Below, piece by piece: positions 1-8,280 of a DNA stretch of 11,961 nucleotides. How positions within the stretch are numbered: the first letter of the stretch is position 1; every line of letters starts with the position of its first letter. The translations under genes were made by a program, and so were the position numbers. Where the stretch lies: contig JANWUU010000237.1 of assembly GCA_025057735.1 (NCBI GenBank), forward strand, positions 1-11,961, read 5' to 3'. Source of the stretch: Burkholderiaceae bacterium. Its GTDB lineage: Bacteria > Pseudomonadota > Gammaproteobacteria > Burkholderiales > Burkholderiaceae. The notes beneath the pieces were generated by a model. That model made no database searches, had not been told where the DNA came from, and was given only the letters and a program-made list of their open reading frames with translations.

Positions 1-1174
1 CGACGCGGCGCTGCTGCAATACACGCACCGCTTCGATGCGCTCGATGCGGCGCGGGTGGCGGATCTGGAAATCCCGCCGCAGCACATGCAGGCGGCCTTC
101 GAGGCGCTGCCGCCGGCGCAGCGACAGGCGCTGCAGGCGGCGGCCGATCGCATCCGCGCGTTTCACGAGCGGCAGATGCAGCTGCTGCGCGCCGGCGACT
201 GGATCGAAGTCGACGCGCACGGCAATCGGCTCGGCCAACGGCTGCTGCCACTGGCACGGGTCGGGCTGTACGTGCCGGGCGGCAAGGCCGCCTATCCGTC
301 CACCGTGCTGATGAACGCGATCCCGGCGCGCGTGGCGGGCGTGGCCGAACTGGTGATGGCGGTGCCGACCCCGCAGGGGCAGCGCAACCCGCTGGTGCTG
401 GCGGCCGCCTATCTCGGCGGCGTGACGCAGGCCTACGCGATCGGGGGCGCGCAGGCGATTGCCGCGCTCGCCTACGGCACCGAGACGATTGCGCCGGTGG
501 ACAAGATCGTCGGCCCCGGCAATGCCTATGTGGCCAGCGCGAAGCGGCGCGTCTTCGGCACCGTCGGCATCGACATGATCGCCGGCCCGACGGAAATCCT
601 CGTCATCGCCGACGACAGCGCCGATCCGGAATGGATCGCGCTCGACCTGTTCTCGCAGGCCGAGCACGACGAACTGGCGCAGGCGCTGCTGCTGTCGCCG
701 CAGCCGGCGCTGCTGGACGCGGTGGCGCAGGCCATTGCGCGGCTGCTGCCGCAGCAGCCGCGGCGGGCGATTATCGAGGCGTCGCTGGCGCGCCGCGGCG
801 CATTGGTGCGGACGCGTGATCTGGCGGAGGCGGCGGCGCTGGCCAACCGCGTGGCACCCGAGCACATGGAGATCGTCACCCGCGAGCCGCAGGCGTTGCT
901 GCCGCAGATCCGCGCCGCCGGCGCGATCTTTCTCGGGCACTACGCGTCGGAGGCGCTCGGCGATTACTGCGCCGGGCCGAACCATGTGTTGCCGACCGTA
1001 CGCACCGCGCGTTTTGCCTCGCCACTGGGCGTGTACGACTTCGTCGTGCGCAGCAACCTGATCGAAATCAGCGCCGCCGGCGCGCAGGCATTGGCGCCGA
1101 TCGCTGCCGAACTGGCGCGCGGCGAGGGTCTGCCCGCCCATGCCGACAGCGCGCTGGCGCGCCTACGACCTTGA
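1..1174 (+). CDS. hisD: Histidinol dehydrogenase HisD (5' partial)
   Basis: HisD performs the last two steps of histidine synthesis: NAD-dependent, zinc-dependent oxidation of L-histidinol to L-histidine in the cytoplasm. The frame is open from base 2 at the window edge, so the start lies upstream. About 390 residues are visible against a usual 430-440, so roughly 40 N-terminal residues are missing. The GTG at 56 is an internal valine and not the start, because the upstream residues ([12 protein letters not shown]) match the family. Visible hallmarks are [12 protein letters not shown] and [10 protein letters not shown], the zinc-ligand segments FSQAEHDE (Gln, His), [12 protein letters not shown] (Asp) and [10 protein letters not shown] (His), and the catalytic Glu-His pair in VAPEHMEI. 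All expected key residues are present, so it should be active. It is the first visible gene of the operon, and its TGA shares one base with the hisC ATG (TGATG, 1172-1176), which suggests translational coupling. Confidence 0.97.
   Translation, partial: DAALLQYTHRFDALDAARVADLEIPPQHMQAAFEALPPAQRQALQAAADRIRAFHERQMQLLRAGDWIEVDAHGNRLGQRLLPLARVGLYVPGGKAAYPSTVLMNAIPARVAGVAELVMAVPTPQGQRNPLVLAAAYLGGVTQAYAIGGAQAIAALAYGTETIAPVDKIVGPGNAYVASAKRRVFGTVGIDMIAGPTEILVIADDSADPEWIALDLFSQAEHDELAQALLLSPQPALLDAVAQAIARLLPQQPRRAIIEASLARRGALVRTRDLAEAAALANRVAPEHMEIVTREPQALLPQIRAAGAIFLGHYASEALGDYCAGPNHVLPTVRTARFASPLGVYDFVVRSNLIEISAAGAQALAPIAAELARGEGLPAHADSALARLRP
738..762. repeat. Perfect 11-bp inverted repeat inside hisD
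   Basis: The arms CGCGGCTGCTG (738-748) and CAGCAGCCGCG (752-762) are exact reverse complements around a 3-base CCG loop. The sequence encodes the poorly conserved [10 protein letters not shown] stretch of HisD. It could form a strong mRNA hairpin, but in GC-rich DNA with Leu-Leu and Gln-Gln codons this may arise by chance. No function is claimed. Confidence 0.4.
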
Positions 1175-2256
1175 TGAGCGCGTCACCGCCGCGCCCCCTG
1201 CCGCTGACAGCGATCCGCGAGGACGTGCGGGCAGCCGCCGCCTACGCGGTGCCGGATGCGACCGGGCTGATCAAGCTCGACGCGATGGAGAACCCGTATC
1301 CCTTGCCGCCTGAGCTGGCGCAGCAACTTGGGCAGCGGCTCTCCCAGGTGGCGCTGAACCGCTATCCGCCGGGGGATCCGGCGCCGCTGAAAGCGAAGCT
1401 CGCGCGCCGCATCGGTCTGCCGGACGGCATGCAACTGATGCTGGGCAACGGCTCGGACGAACTGATCCATCTGCTGATCCAAGCGTGCGCGCGCCGCGAC
1501 GCGGCCGTGCTCTGTCCTGCCCCAAGCTTCGTGATGTACGAGGTGTCGGCCCGGCTGAACCGCTGCCGCTTCGTGCCGGTGGCGCTCGGCGCGGATTTTG
1601 CGCTGGACCGCGAGGCGCTGCTGGCGGCGCTCGCGCGCGAACGGCCGGCGGTGGTCTTCATCGCGTATCCGAACAATCCGACCGGCAACCTGTTCGATCG
1701 GGCGGCGATCGAGGCGGCGCTGCAGGCCGCCCCGGGCCTGGTCGTGCTCGACGAGGCCTACCTGCCCTTTGCCGGCGATACCTGGCTGCCGGACCTTGCG
1801 CGCTATCCCAACCTGCTGGTGCTGCGCACGCTGTCCAAGCTGGGCTTGGCCGGCGCGCGCTTCGGCTACCTGTGCGGGGCGGCCGCGCTGATCGCGGAGC
1901 TCGAGAAGGTGCGCCCGCCCTACAACGTCAACGCACTGACGCTGGCGGCGGTGGATCTGCTGCTCGACCATCTGGCGGTCTTCGAGCGACAGGCAGACGC
2001 GATCCGCGCCGAGCGCGCGCGGCTGTTCGCCGCGCTGCAGGCGATGGCCGGCGTGACGGCCTATCCGTCGGCGGCCAACTTCATCCTGCTGCGGGTGGCC
2101 GACCCGGCGGCGACCTGCGCCGCGCTGCGCGCGCGCGGCATACTGGTGAAGAACGTGGCGCCGATGCATGCGCTGCTGGCCGGCTGCCTGCGCGTGACGG
2201 TCGGCACGCCGGAGGAAAACGACGCCTTTCTTTGCGCGCTGCGCGCAAGTCTGTAG
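1174..2256 (+). CDS. hisC: Histidinol-phosphate aminotransferase HisC
   Basis: HisC is a pyridoxal-phosphate enzyme of aminotransferase fold type I. It moves an amino group from glutamate to imidazole-acetol phosphate to give histidinol phosphate. I use the ATG at 1174, which overlaps the hisD stop; the TTG at 1171 would add one residue. The product is 360 residues, normal for the family. Visible motifs are LDAMENPYPLP near residue 35, LGNGSDELI (90-98), AYPNNPTGN (164-172, cofactor Asn), VLDEAY (191-196, Asp193 contacting the pyridine nitrogen), RTLSKLGLAGAR with the Schiff-base Lys222, and a C-terminal LRVTVGTPEEN with the substrate-binding Arg. The TAG stop at 2254-2256 is part of the TAGGAG sequence that serves as the hisB ribosome binding site, so translation of the two genes is probably linked. 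Confidence 0.97.
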   Translation: MSASPPRPLPLTAIREDVRAAAAYAVPDATGLIKLDAMENPYPLPPELAQQLGQRLSQVALNRYPPGDPAPLKAKLARRIGLPDGMQLMLGNGSDELIHLLIQACARRDAAVLCPAPSFVMYEVSARLNRCRFVPVALGADFALDREALLAALARERPAVVFIAYPNNPTGNLFDRAAIEAALQAAPGLVVLDEAYLPFAGDTWLPDLARYPNLLVLRTLSKLGLAGARFGYLCGAAALIAELEKVRPPYNVNALTLAAVDLLLDHLAVFERQADAIRAERARLFAALQAMAGVTAYPSAANFILLRVADPAATCAALRARGILVKNVAPMHALLAGCLRVTVGTPEENDAFLCALRASL

Positions 2257-2265
2257 GAGTCAGGC

Positions 2266-2859
2266 ATGGGGGCACGCACCGCCGAAATCGTTCGCCACAC
2301 GGCGGAAACCCAGATCCGCGTCGTGCTGGATCTGGACGGCAGCGGCACCGGCCGGCTGTCGACGGGGATCGGCTTCTTCGACCACATGCTGGACCAGGTG
2401 GCGCGCCACGGCATGCTGGACTTGACCGTGGAGGCCAAGGGCGACCTGCACGTCGATGCGCATCACACGGTAGAGGACGTCGGCATTGCGTTCGGCCAAG
2501 CGGTGGCGCGCGCGGTGGGCGACAAAAAGGGCATCCGCCGTTACGGCCACGCATACGTGCCGCTGGACGAAGCGCTGTCGCGCGTGGTGATCGATTTCTC
2601 TGGCCGCCCGGGCTTGCACTGGCACGTGGCGTTTGCGCGCGCCTGGATCGGTGCGTTCGATGTCGATCTCGCCCGCGAGTTCTTCCAGGGCTTCGTCAAC
2701 CATGCGCAACTGACGCTGCACGTCGACAATCTGCGTGGCGAAAACGCCCACCATCAGTGCGAGACCGTCTTTAAAGCCTTCGCGCGGGCGCTGCGCGCGG
2801 CCGTGGAGCCCGATCCGCGCGCTGGCGGGGTGGTGCCCAGCACCAAGGGGGTGCTGTGA
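2266..2859 (+). CDS. hisB: Imidazoleglycerol-phosphate dehydratase HisB (monofunctional)
   Basis: HisB removes water from imidazoleglycerol phosphate to form imidazole-acetol phosphate, the substrate of HisC. The protein is 197 residues and consists only of the manganese-dependent dehydratase. The N-terminal histidinol-phosphate phosphatase half found in the E. coli enzyme is absent, so that step must be encoded elsewhere. Metal-binding motifs are intact: FFDHML (His40), [10 protein letters not shown] (His66, His67, Glu70), [12 protein letters not shown] (His162, His163, Glu166), plus the C-terminal PSTKG phosphate-binding sequence. AGGAG at 2255-2259, six bases before the ATG and overlapping the hisC stop, supports the start. 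A 43-base gap follows before hisH; some betaproteobacteria carry a marC gene at this position, but this window does not. Confidence 0.97.
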   Translation: MGARTAEIVRHTAETQIRVVLDLDGSGTGRLSTGIGFFDHMLDQVARHGMLDLTVEAKGDLHVDAHHTVEDVGIAFGQAVARAVGDKKGIRRYGHAYVPLDEALSRVVIDFSGRPGLHWHVAFARAWIGAFDVDLAREFFQGFVNHAQLTLHVDNLRGENAHHQCETVFKAFARALRAAVEPDPRAGGVVPSTKGVL

Positions 2860-2902
2860 CCGCACCGCGGGCCGTGCGGGAGACCTTCGCCTTCGAGCGC
2901 CG

Positions 2903-3550
2903 ATGATCGCGGTCGTCGATTACGGCATGGGCAACCTGCGCTCGGTGGCCAAGGCGCTCGAGCACGTCGCGCCGAAGGAAACCGTGCGCATCAGCAGCGC
3001 GGCGCACGAGATCGCCGCAGCGGACCGCGTCGTGCTGCCGGGCCAGGGGGCGATGCCGGACTGCATGCGCAACCTGCGCGAGGCGGGGTTGCTGGAGGCG
3101 GTGCTGCAGGCGGTGCGCAGCAAGCCGCTGCTGGCGGTGTGCATCGGCGAGCAGATGCTGTTCGAAAGCTCCGAGGAGGCGCGGCCGCCCGAGCGCGCCA
3201 CGGCAGGACTGGGCGTCTTTCCGGGGCGGGTGGTGCGTTTCCGTCCGGGCGGCGGCGAACGGTCGCCGTCTCCCCCGCTGAAAGTACCCCATATGGGTTG
3301 GAACCGCGTGCGGCAGACGCGGACGCATGCGCTCTGGGCGGGCATACCCGACGACGGCTGGTTCTATTTCGTGCACAGCTACCACGTCGTACCCGCCGAC
3401 GCGTCGCTCATCTGCGGGCAGAGCGATTACGGCGGCGTCTTTACCTGTGCTATCGCGCGGGATAACATTTTTGCCACCCAGTTTCACCCGGAAAAAAGCG
3501 CCGCCCTCGGTCTGCGGATCTACGAAAACTTCACGCGCTGGCGTCCCTGA
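2903..3550 (+). CDS. hisH: Imidazole glycerol phosphate synthase glutaminase subunit HisH
   Basis: HisH is the class I glutamine amidotransferase subunit of imidazole-glycerol-phosphate synthase. It hydrolyses glutamine and channels ammonia to HisF. The 215-residue protein starts with [15 protein letters not shown], a canonical HisH N terminus, so I place the start at the ATG at 2903 although the frame is open upstream to 2735. The oxyanion-strand motif [11 protein letters not shown] (45-55) is present. The nucleophile Cys80 lies in [10 protein letters not shown], and the His195/Glu197 pair lies in QFHPEKS. PHMGWN (129-134) and YFVHSY (155-160) are also conserved. The variants PGQGAM and CIGEQ are typical of betaproteobacterial HisH rather than the enteric CLGMQ form. 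Only a weak GAG lies before the start. A 72-base gap to hisA holds a short imperfect stem (3556-3574) and no gene. Confidence 0.96.
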   Translation: MIAVVDYGMGNLRSVAKALEHVAPKETVRISSAAHEIAAADRVVLPGQGAMPDCMRNLREAGLLEAVLQAVRSKPLLAVCIGEQMLFESSEEARPPERATAGLGVFPGRVVRFRPGGGERSPSPPLKVPHMGWNRVRQTRTHALWAGIPDDGWFYFVHSYHVVPADASLICGQSDYGGVFTCAIARDNIFATQFHPEKSAALGLRIYENFTRWRP

Positions 3551-3622
3551 GTTCAGGGCCCGCGCACCGGGCTTCCCGTCATCTTCGCTGCGAAAAATCA
3601 CGATCCGCTCCGACTTCCGTCG

Positions 3623-4366
3623 ATGCTGCTGATCCCCGCGATTGACTTAAAAGACGGCCGCTGCGTGCGGCTGCGTCAGGGCGACCTCACCCAGGAGACC
3701 GTGTTCTCCGAGGATCCGGTGGCGATGGCGCGCCACTGGGTGGCGCAGGGCGCACGCCGTCTGCACGTGGTCGATTTGAACGGCGCGCGCTCCGGCAAGC
3801 CGGTCAACGAGGGCGTGATCCGCAAGATCGTCCAGGCGGTCGGCGCCGACGTGCCGGTGCAGTTGGGCGGCGGGCTGCGCGATCTGGACACGATCGAGCG
3901 TTACATCGACGACGGCGTGGCCTATGTCGTGATCGGCACGGCGGCGGTGAAAAACCCGGGCTTCCTGCAGGACGCCTGCAGCGCCTTCGGCGGTCACGTG
4001 ATCGTGGCGCTGGACGCCAAGGGCGGCAGGGTCGCCACCGACGGCTGGAGCAAGCTGACCGGGCACGACGTCATCGATCTGGCCAAGAAGTTCGAGGACT
4101 ACGGGGTGGACGCGATCCTGTACACCGACATCGGACGCGACGGCATGCTGACGGGCGTGAACATCGAGGCGACGGTGGCGCTGGCGCGGCACGTGAAGAT
4201 CCCTGTCATCGCGAGCGGCGGCGTGGCGGATCTGGCGGACATCGAGAAGCTGTGCGCGGTGCAGGACGAGGGCATCGAGGCGGTGGTGCTGGGCCGCGCG
4301 CTCTACGAGGGCACGCTCGACTTCAGGGCCGCGCAGGCGCGCGCCGACGCGCTCGCCGCGCACTGA
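3623..4366 (+). CDS. hisA: Phosphoribosyl-formimino-AICAR phosphate isomerase HisA
   Basis: HisA is a (beta/alpha)8 barrel that carries out the Amadori rearrangement of ProFAR to PRFAR, the substrate of the HisF/HisH synthase. The protein is 247 residues, a standard length, starting [17 protein letters not shown]. The catalytic aspartates are visible as Asp8 (PAIDLKDG) and Asp131 (VALDAKGG), with a further conserved Asp169 in YTDIGRDGM. The phosphate-binding loops appear as LGGGLRD (81-87) and ASGGV near residue 195. The two half-barrels resemble each other and HisF, as known for the family. I see no clear ribosome binding site before the ATG. Codon 9 is TTA, unusual in such GC-rich DNA. Downstream, the usual neighbour hisF is displaced by 1.7 kb because of an inverted gene. 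Confidence 0.97.
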   Translation: MLLIPAIDLKDGRCVRLRQGDLTQETVFSEDPVAMARHWVAQGARRLHVVDLNGARSGKPVNEGVIRKIVQAVGADVPVQLGGGLRDLDTIERYIDDGVAYVVIGTAAVKNPGFLQDACSAFGGHVIVALDAKGGRVATDGWSKLTGHDVIDLAKKFEDYGVDAILYTDIGRDGMLTGVNIEATVALARHVKIPVIASGGVADLADIEKLCAVQDEGIEAVVLGRALYEGTLDFRAAQARADALAAH

Positions 4367-4565
4367 GCTGCGGCGCCGTCGCCCGCGGCGGGACCGCCGC
4401 CGGCAACCGGCCGCGCAGCGAGTACCGCACCGCGCACCTGCGAACCGCCGAAGACGCCGCGCGCGCAGCGCGGACGCGGCAAGAAGCCGCGCCGCGGGCG
4501 ACGAGACAGCTCAAGTAGGTAAGGAGGCGCGAGCGCGCGACGCCACGCTCGGCGCGCGCGGTCGG
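4367..4565. other. Convergent intergenic region with GC-rich stem-loops
   Basis: This 199-base stretch separates the 3' ends of hisA (+) and the beta-helix gene (-); I see no convincing gene in it. It holds a 10-bp stem with a 2-base bulge (4456-4480). A second stem overlaps it, with arms CGCGGC and GCCGCG around an AAGAA loop (4475-4491). Because both use bases 4475-4480, only one can form at a time. A third imperfect stem (about 4527-4555) lies just past the beta-helix stop. None is followed by a T-run on either strand, so these are not textbook intrinsic terminators, though they may act with Rho or protect 3' ends. In DNA this GC-rich, chance pairing is common. Confidence 0.4.
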
Positions 4566-6062
4566 TTATTCAGAGCATCCCTGACGCGCGGTCGCGCCCA
4601 GGCAGGCGGTGAAGTCGTCGAAGGCGCCGACATAAGCCGCGTGCAGGCGCGGCCCGCCGCACAGATCGGCCACCGCCACGTCGGTCGCCCGCCGCGGCGG
4701 CGGCTCACGGAAACGCAGGTGCAGGGATTCCACGTCGACGAACCGTGCGCGAACCGGATGCCGGCCAAGATACGGCCACAGCGTCGCGCTCGTCACGTTG
4801 TCGCGCTGGTGCAGCCGCGCGCCGTCACGGGCTCGCAGCGGCCCATCGACCAGATTGCCGATCGCCTCCGCCGAGCTTTCGGCATAGCGCACGTATACGC
4901 CGGCGGTGTCGAGCACGGTGTTGTGCACCAGCCGCGTGCGGGCGGCGCGGTTAACGTATATGCCCTCGTCCGAGCAGGACGCGATTAAATTCGCCTCCAT
5001 CAGCCCGGCATCGTGCTCCACGATGCAGCGGCCGCCGCGACAGCTCTGCGCGCCGCTGCCACCGCCGCCGAAGGAAAGTCCGACCCGGCTGCCCGGTGCG
5101 CCACGCAGGCGCCATTCGCACAGCACGACGTTGCGCAGGAAACGGTTGCCGCTGCCGCCGCCCTTGGCGAACGCCCCGTAGGAGGTCGCCGCGCCGACTC
5201 GCACGAAATCGGCGATCAGGTTGTCTTCGATCGTCCAGCCGCTTGCTGCCACCAGGTCGATCGCGGTCACGGGACGCACGGTGCGGCGGGGCCGCGTGTT
5301 CGACAGCGTATTGCGCTCGATGCGGCCGTGATCCGGGTAGCGGGCAGCGTCGCCGTTGATCTTGATATGGGCGTTGAAGTCCTGCACCTCGTTGTGGCGG
5401 ATCGCCACGTGATGGGCGGCGCCGACCACGTGGAAGGCATGCTCGCAGTCGTCGTGCGCGGTGCACACGCCGCGGATCTGCAGGTTCTCGAAGCGCCAGT
5501 AGGGCGCGCTGACGCGGAACCCCTCCAGCAGCGCGAATTCGAGGCGCACGGCGCCCAGCCGCTCGGCGCGCACCACGATCGGCGCCTCCGCAGTGCCCGC
5601 GCGCGCGGCCTCCAGCGCCAGGCCGCTGAAACGGTACGTTCCGGGCCCGATCGTGATCACGTCCCCCGGCCGCGCCGCCGCCAGCGCGGCCACGAGTTCG
5701 CGCTCGGACGCCACCGGCACCTGGCGTCCGCCCGACGTCGCCGCCGCCTCTCCTGCCCGCGCGCCGGCCCACGCCGGCAGCTTGGGCTGCGGCAGCAGCG
5801 CGCCGCGGTCGAGCCACTGCAACAGCGCGTGGGCCTGCCGGCCGATCGCCTCGATCCACGGCGCGTGGCCGTCGGCGCGCCGCGCCAGATGCGCCCCGAG
5901 CAGCCGCGGCGCGACATCCAGCCACGCCAGCGCAAGGGCGAGGAAGAGCGGCGCCGCAAGCGGCAGCAGCGCGAGAATCGCCACGCGCCAGCGCAGGCGC
6001 TGCCGTCGCGGCGCGGCGGCAGGCGGTCCGGCCGCCGCCGAGGGGCTATGCTTGGCGCGCAC
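4566..6062 (-). CDS. Membrane-anchored right-handed parallel beta-helix repeat protein
   Basis: A 498-residue protein of unassigned function on the strand opposite the his genes. After a basic N terminus (PRRQRLRWR) comes one hydrophobic segment (about 28-48), a signal anchor or uncleaved signal peptide that would place the rest in the periplasm. Residues 120-145 ([15 protein letters not shown], then PGTYRF) match the entry strand of pectate-lyase-like and chondroitinase-B-like (PL6) beta-helices. A ladder of turn asparagines follows: HNEV (224), RNTL (251), DNLI (281), RNVV (311), ANLI (358), HNTV (381), GNLV (403) and DNVT (422), spaced about 20-45 residues, as in parallel beta-helix coils. 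Nine cysteines after residue 199 suggest disulfides. Lyase activity is possible but no catalytic set could be assigned. GTG at 6062 is the first start after an in-frame stop, with GGAG ten bases upstream. Its placement inside the his operon suggests insertion or rearrangement. Confidence 0.85.
   Translation of the reverse strand: MRAKHSPSAAAGPPAAAPRRQRLRWRVAILALLPLAAPLFLALALAWLDVAPRLLGAHLARRADGHAPWIEAIGRQAHALLQWLDRGALLPQPKLPAWAGARAGEAAATSGGRQVPVASERELVAALAAARPGDVITIGPGTYRFSGLALEAARAGTAEAPIVVRAERLGAVRLEFALLEGFRVSAPYWRFENLQIRGVCTAHDDCEHAFHVVGAAHHVAIRHNEVQDFNAHIKINGDAARYPDHGRIERNTLSNTRPRRTVRPVTAIDLVAASGWTIEDNLIADFVRVGAATSYGAFAKGGGSGNRFLRNVVLCEWRLRGAPGSRVGLSFGGGGSGAQSCRGGRCIVEHDAGLMEANLIASCSDEGIYVNRAARTRLVHNTVLDTAGVYVRYAESSAEAIGNLVDGPLRARDGARLHQRDNVTSATLWPYLGRHPVRARFVDVESLHLRFREPPPRRATDVAVADLCGGPRLHAAYVGAFDDFTACLGATARQGCSE
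6047..6052 (+). promoter_or_regulatory. Possible -10 element for hisF
   Basis: TATGCT lies 24 bases before the hisF ATG, inside the first codons of the beta-helix gene on the other strand, and stands out in very GC-rich surroundings. It matches the sigma-70 -10 consensus at four of six bases. No recognisable -35 is seen 16-18 bases upstream. It is proposed because hisF and the genes after it are cut off from hisA by an opposing gene and plausibly need their own promoter. This is inference only. Confidence 0.25.
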
Positions 6063-6072
6063 GTCGTCGCCG

Positions 6073-6076
6073 CTCC
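6073..6076 (-). promoter_or_regulatory. Ribosome binding site for the beta-helix gene
   Basis: Read on the minus strand, these bases are GGAG, ten bases before the GTG start at 6062. They directly abut the hisF ATG at 6077 on the other strand, so the whole gap between the divergent genes (6063-6076) is taken up by this leader. It supports the GTG start over an internal valine codon (GTG at 5984). Confidence 0.45.
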
Positions 6077-6849
<773 letters not shown>

Positions 6850-6853
<4 letters not shown>

Positions 6854-7233
6854 GCTGGCTCGACGCGGTGGTCTTCGACGAGCGTGGGCTCGTGCCGGTG
6901 ATCGCACAGGACGCGGCGAGCGGGCGCGTGCTGATGGTCGCCTGGGCGAACCGCGAGGCACTGGCCGAAACCGCCGCGAGCGGGCGGGCCGTGTACTGGT
7001 CGCGTTCGCGCGGCCGCCTGTGGCGCAAGGGCGAGGAATCCGGACTGCACCAGCAGGTCCGCGAGCTGCGCCTGGACTGCGACGGCGACGTCGTGCTGTA
7101 CGTCGTCGAGCAGCAAGGCGGCATCGCCTGCCATACTGGGCGGGCGAGCTGCTTTTACCGCCGGCTGCAGGCGGGCGCCTGGCAGGTGGTGGAGCCGGTC
7201 CTGCAGGACCCGGAGGTGATCTACCGCAAATGA
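6850..7233 (+). CDS. hisI: Phosphoribosyl-AMP cyclohydrolase HisI
   Basis: HisI opens the adenine ring of phosphoribosyl-AMP, the third step of histidine synthesis. It is a 127-residue stand-alone cyclohydrolase, not the fused HisIE of enteric bacteria. Family hallmarks are WRKGEESG (58-65), DCDGD with the metal-binding Asp76, Asp78 and Asp80, and the zinc cysteines Cys77, Cys94 (ACHTG) and Cys101 (SCF). The ATG overlaps the hisF stop by four bases (ATGA), and its own stop overlaps hisE the same way, so hisF, hisI and hisE are likely translated in a coupled chain. The C-terminal codons also contain the hisE ribosome binding site. Confidence 0.97.
7212..7221 (+). promoter_or_regulatory. Extended Shine-Dalgarno for hisE inside hisI
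   Basis: GGAGGTGATC is complementary over ten bases to the conserved 3' end of 16S rRNA (known sequence GATCACCTCC). It ends eight bases before the hisE ATG; the core GGAGG is 13 bases away, slightly long. It lies within codons for the C-terminal DPEVIYRK of HisI. This is by far the strongest ribosome binding site noticed in the window. Confidence 0.6.
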
Positions 7234-7568
7234 GTGCCGACGATGCCATCTTGGCGGGCTTAGCCGACGTCATCGAGTCGCGCCGCGGCGGCGACCCGCA
7301 GACCTCGTACGTGGCGCGGCTGCTGGCCGGTCCCGAGGACGCGCTGCTGAAGAAGATCGGCGAGGAGGCCACCGAGGCGGTGCTGGCCGCGAAGGCCGGC
7401 GGCGGCGAGCGCCTGGTGGCCGAATGCGCAGACCTGTGGTTTCATTGCCTGGTCACGCTGGCGCGCTACGGGCTGCGCCCGGAGCAGGTGCTGGCCGAGC
7501 TCAAGCGGCGCGCCGGCACCTCGGGCATCGAAGAAAAGGCGTTGCGCAAGCTGCGCGACGGCGGGTGA
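7230..7568 (+). CDS. hisE: Phosphoribosyl-ATP pyrophosphatase HisE
   Basis: HisE hydrolyses phosphoribosyl-ATP to phosphoribosyl-AMP and pyrophosphate, directly before the HisI step. It is 112 residues, of the all-alpha NTP pyrophosphatase (MazG-like) fold. The magnesium-binding acidic motif is visible as [12 protein letters not shown] (residues 42-53), followed by ECADLWFH (65-72). The start at 7230 overlaps the hisI stop in ATGA and gives the typical N terminus ([19 protein letters not shown]). The frame is open further upstream but that part is a shadow of hisI and hisF. Codon 11 is TTA. A 78-base gap to the HIT gene follows. It contains two copies of AGGACCGA (7604-7611 and 7635-7642), the second including the HIT ribosome binding site. 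Confidence 0.95.
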   Translation: MSADDAILAGLADVIESRRGGDPQTSYVARLLAGPEDALLKKIGEEATEAVLAAKAGGGERLVAECADLWFHCLVTLARYGLRPEQVLAELKRRAGTSGIEEKALRKLRDGG

Positions 7569-7633
7569 CCGCACAGGCCCGCCCCGTCCCGCCTACCGTG
7601 ACCAGGACCGATCATCGCGATGCCATCCATCAT

Positions 7634-7638
7634 GAGGA
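7634..7638 (+). promoter_or_regulatory. Ribosome binding site choosing the HIT start
   Basis: GAGGA lies eight bases before the ATG at 7647. Two earlier in-frame ATGs (7620 and 7632) would make the protein up to nine residues longer. This site and the family N terminus favour 7647. Confidence 0.6.
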
Positions 7639-7646
7639 CCGAGCCC

Positions 7647-7991
7647 ATGACCGACGCTCACTGCATCTTCTGCCGCATCGTGCGCGGCGAGGTCCCGAGC
7701 CAGAAGGCCTACGAGGACGAGGAACTGATCGTCTTCCACGACATCAACCCGGCCGCGCCGGTGCACCTGCTGATGGTGCCGAAGGAGCACTTCGCCACCC
7801 TGGCGGATGCGCGTCCGGAGCACGAGCGACTGTTGGGTAAAATGCTGCTTCTCGCACCGCGGCTTGCACGAGAACAGGGCGCCACGAACGGGTTTCGTGT
7901 CGTCGCCAATAACGGCCCGGACGGCGGGCAAGAGGTCTACCACCTGCATCTGCACGTGCTGGGGGGACCGCGTCCGTGGAAACGTCTGTAG
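7647..7991 (+). CDS. hinT: HIT family (HinT-like) purine nucleotide hydrolase
   Basis: A 114-residue histidine-triad protein of the HinT branch, cytoplasmic enzymes that hydrolyse purine nucleoside phosphoramidates such as AMP-linked amines. The triad motif YHLHLHVLGG is near the C terminus with His99, His101 and His103. A CIFC pair at residues 6-9 matches the zinc-binding form of the family. DINPAAPVHLLMVPKEH (32-48) and NNGPDGGQEVYH (88-99) are strongly conserved. The start at 7647 is chosen from its good ribosome binding site. HIT genes lie between hisE and tatA in many betaproteobacteria, so the position fits although a direct role in histidine synthesis is not established. The cellular substrate cannot be told from sequence. 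Confidence 0.93.
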   Translation: MTDAHCIFCRIVRGEVPSQKAYEDEELIVFHDINPAAPVHLLMVPKEHFATLADARPEHERLLGKMLLLAPRLAREQGATNGFRVVANNGPDGGQEVYHLHLHVLGGPRPWKRL

Positions 7992-7999
7992 CGCTGTTG

Positions 8000-8023
8000 G
8001 CCGCGCTCGGCAGCGAGCGCGGC
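8000..8023 (+). other. Strong stem-loop between the HIT gene and tatA
   Basis: Arms GCCGCGCTCG (8000-8009) and CGAGCGCGGC (8014-8023) pair perfectly over 10 bp around a GCAG loop. The flanks TAGCG (7989-7993) and CGCTA (8023-8027) could add an outer stem. No T-run follows: the next bases are the tatA ribosome binding site (AGGAG, 8027-8031). It therefore looks more like an mRNA processing, stability or partial-attenuation element separating his/HIT from tat than an intrinsic terminator. Confidence 0.55.
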
Positions 8024-8037
8024 GCTAGGAGTCCATC

Positions 8038-8265
8038 ATGGGTTCGCTATCGATCTGGCACTGGCTGATCGTCCTGCTCGTCATCATCCTGGTCTTCGGT
8101 ACCTCCAAGCTGAAGAACCTCGGCAAGGACCTGGGGGCGGCGATCAAGGGCTTCAAGGAAGGAATGAAAGAGGGGGGCGATTCGGCCGATGCGACCAAGA
8201 AGGTCGAAGACGGCAAGGCCATCGCCGGCGGCACGATCGACGTGCAGGCCAAGGAAAAATCCTGA
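8038..8265 (+). CDS. tatA: Twin-arginine translocase subunit TatA
   Basis: TatA is the small subunit that oligomerises around TatBC in the inner membrane to pass folded proteins carrying twin-arginine signal peptides. The product has 75 residues: a short N terminus (MGSLSIWHW), one membrane helix (about 8-20), the FG hinge at 20-21, then an amphipathic helix ([20 protein letters not shown]) with the conserved Phe39, and a polar tail. The [10 protein letters not shown] wording is typical of proteobacterial TatA. AGGAG at 8027-8031, six bases before the ATG, gives a firm start. It is the first gene of tatABC and is preceded by a strong stem-loop. The 57-base gap to tatB can form alternative hairpins. 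TatE is an alternative name for a close paralogue, but adjacency to tatB and tatC supports TatA. Confidence 0.96.
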   Translation: MGSLSIWHWLIVLLVIILVFGTSKLKNLGKDLGAAIKGFKEGMKEGGDSADATKKVEDGKAIAGGTIDVQAKEKS

Positions 8266-8280
8266 CCCCGTGCGGCGGTG

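Noticed and set aside
1183..2865. Long antisense open frames opposite hisC and hisB (up to 328 codons)
   Set aside because: GC-rich codon bias leaves opposite frames open. The predicted products are Arg/His/Gln-rich and match no family I recognise, and the sense genes are unambiguous.
3551..3622. Possible promoter (AAAAAT) and small stem before hisA
   Set aside because: The -10 match is four of six at best and has no -35. The stem has only five Watson-Crick pairs plus two GU pairs and no T-run.
4252..4518. Open frame running out of hisA into the convergent gap
   Set aside because: The first part is an out-of-frame copy of hisA and the tail is Ala/Arg-rich with no ribosome binding site or domain. 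It is probably not translated.
7604..7642. Direct repeat AGGACCGA twice before the HIT gene as an operator
   Set aside because: Only eight bases long, and one copy is simply the ribosome binding region. No regulator gene or symmetry supports an operator.
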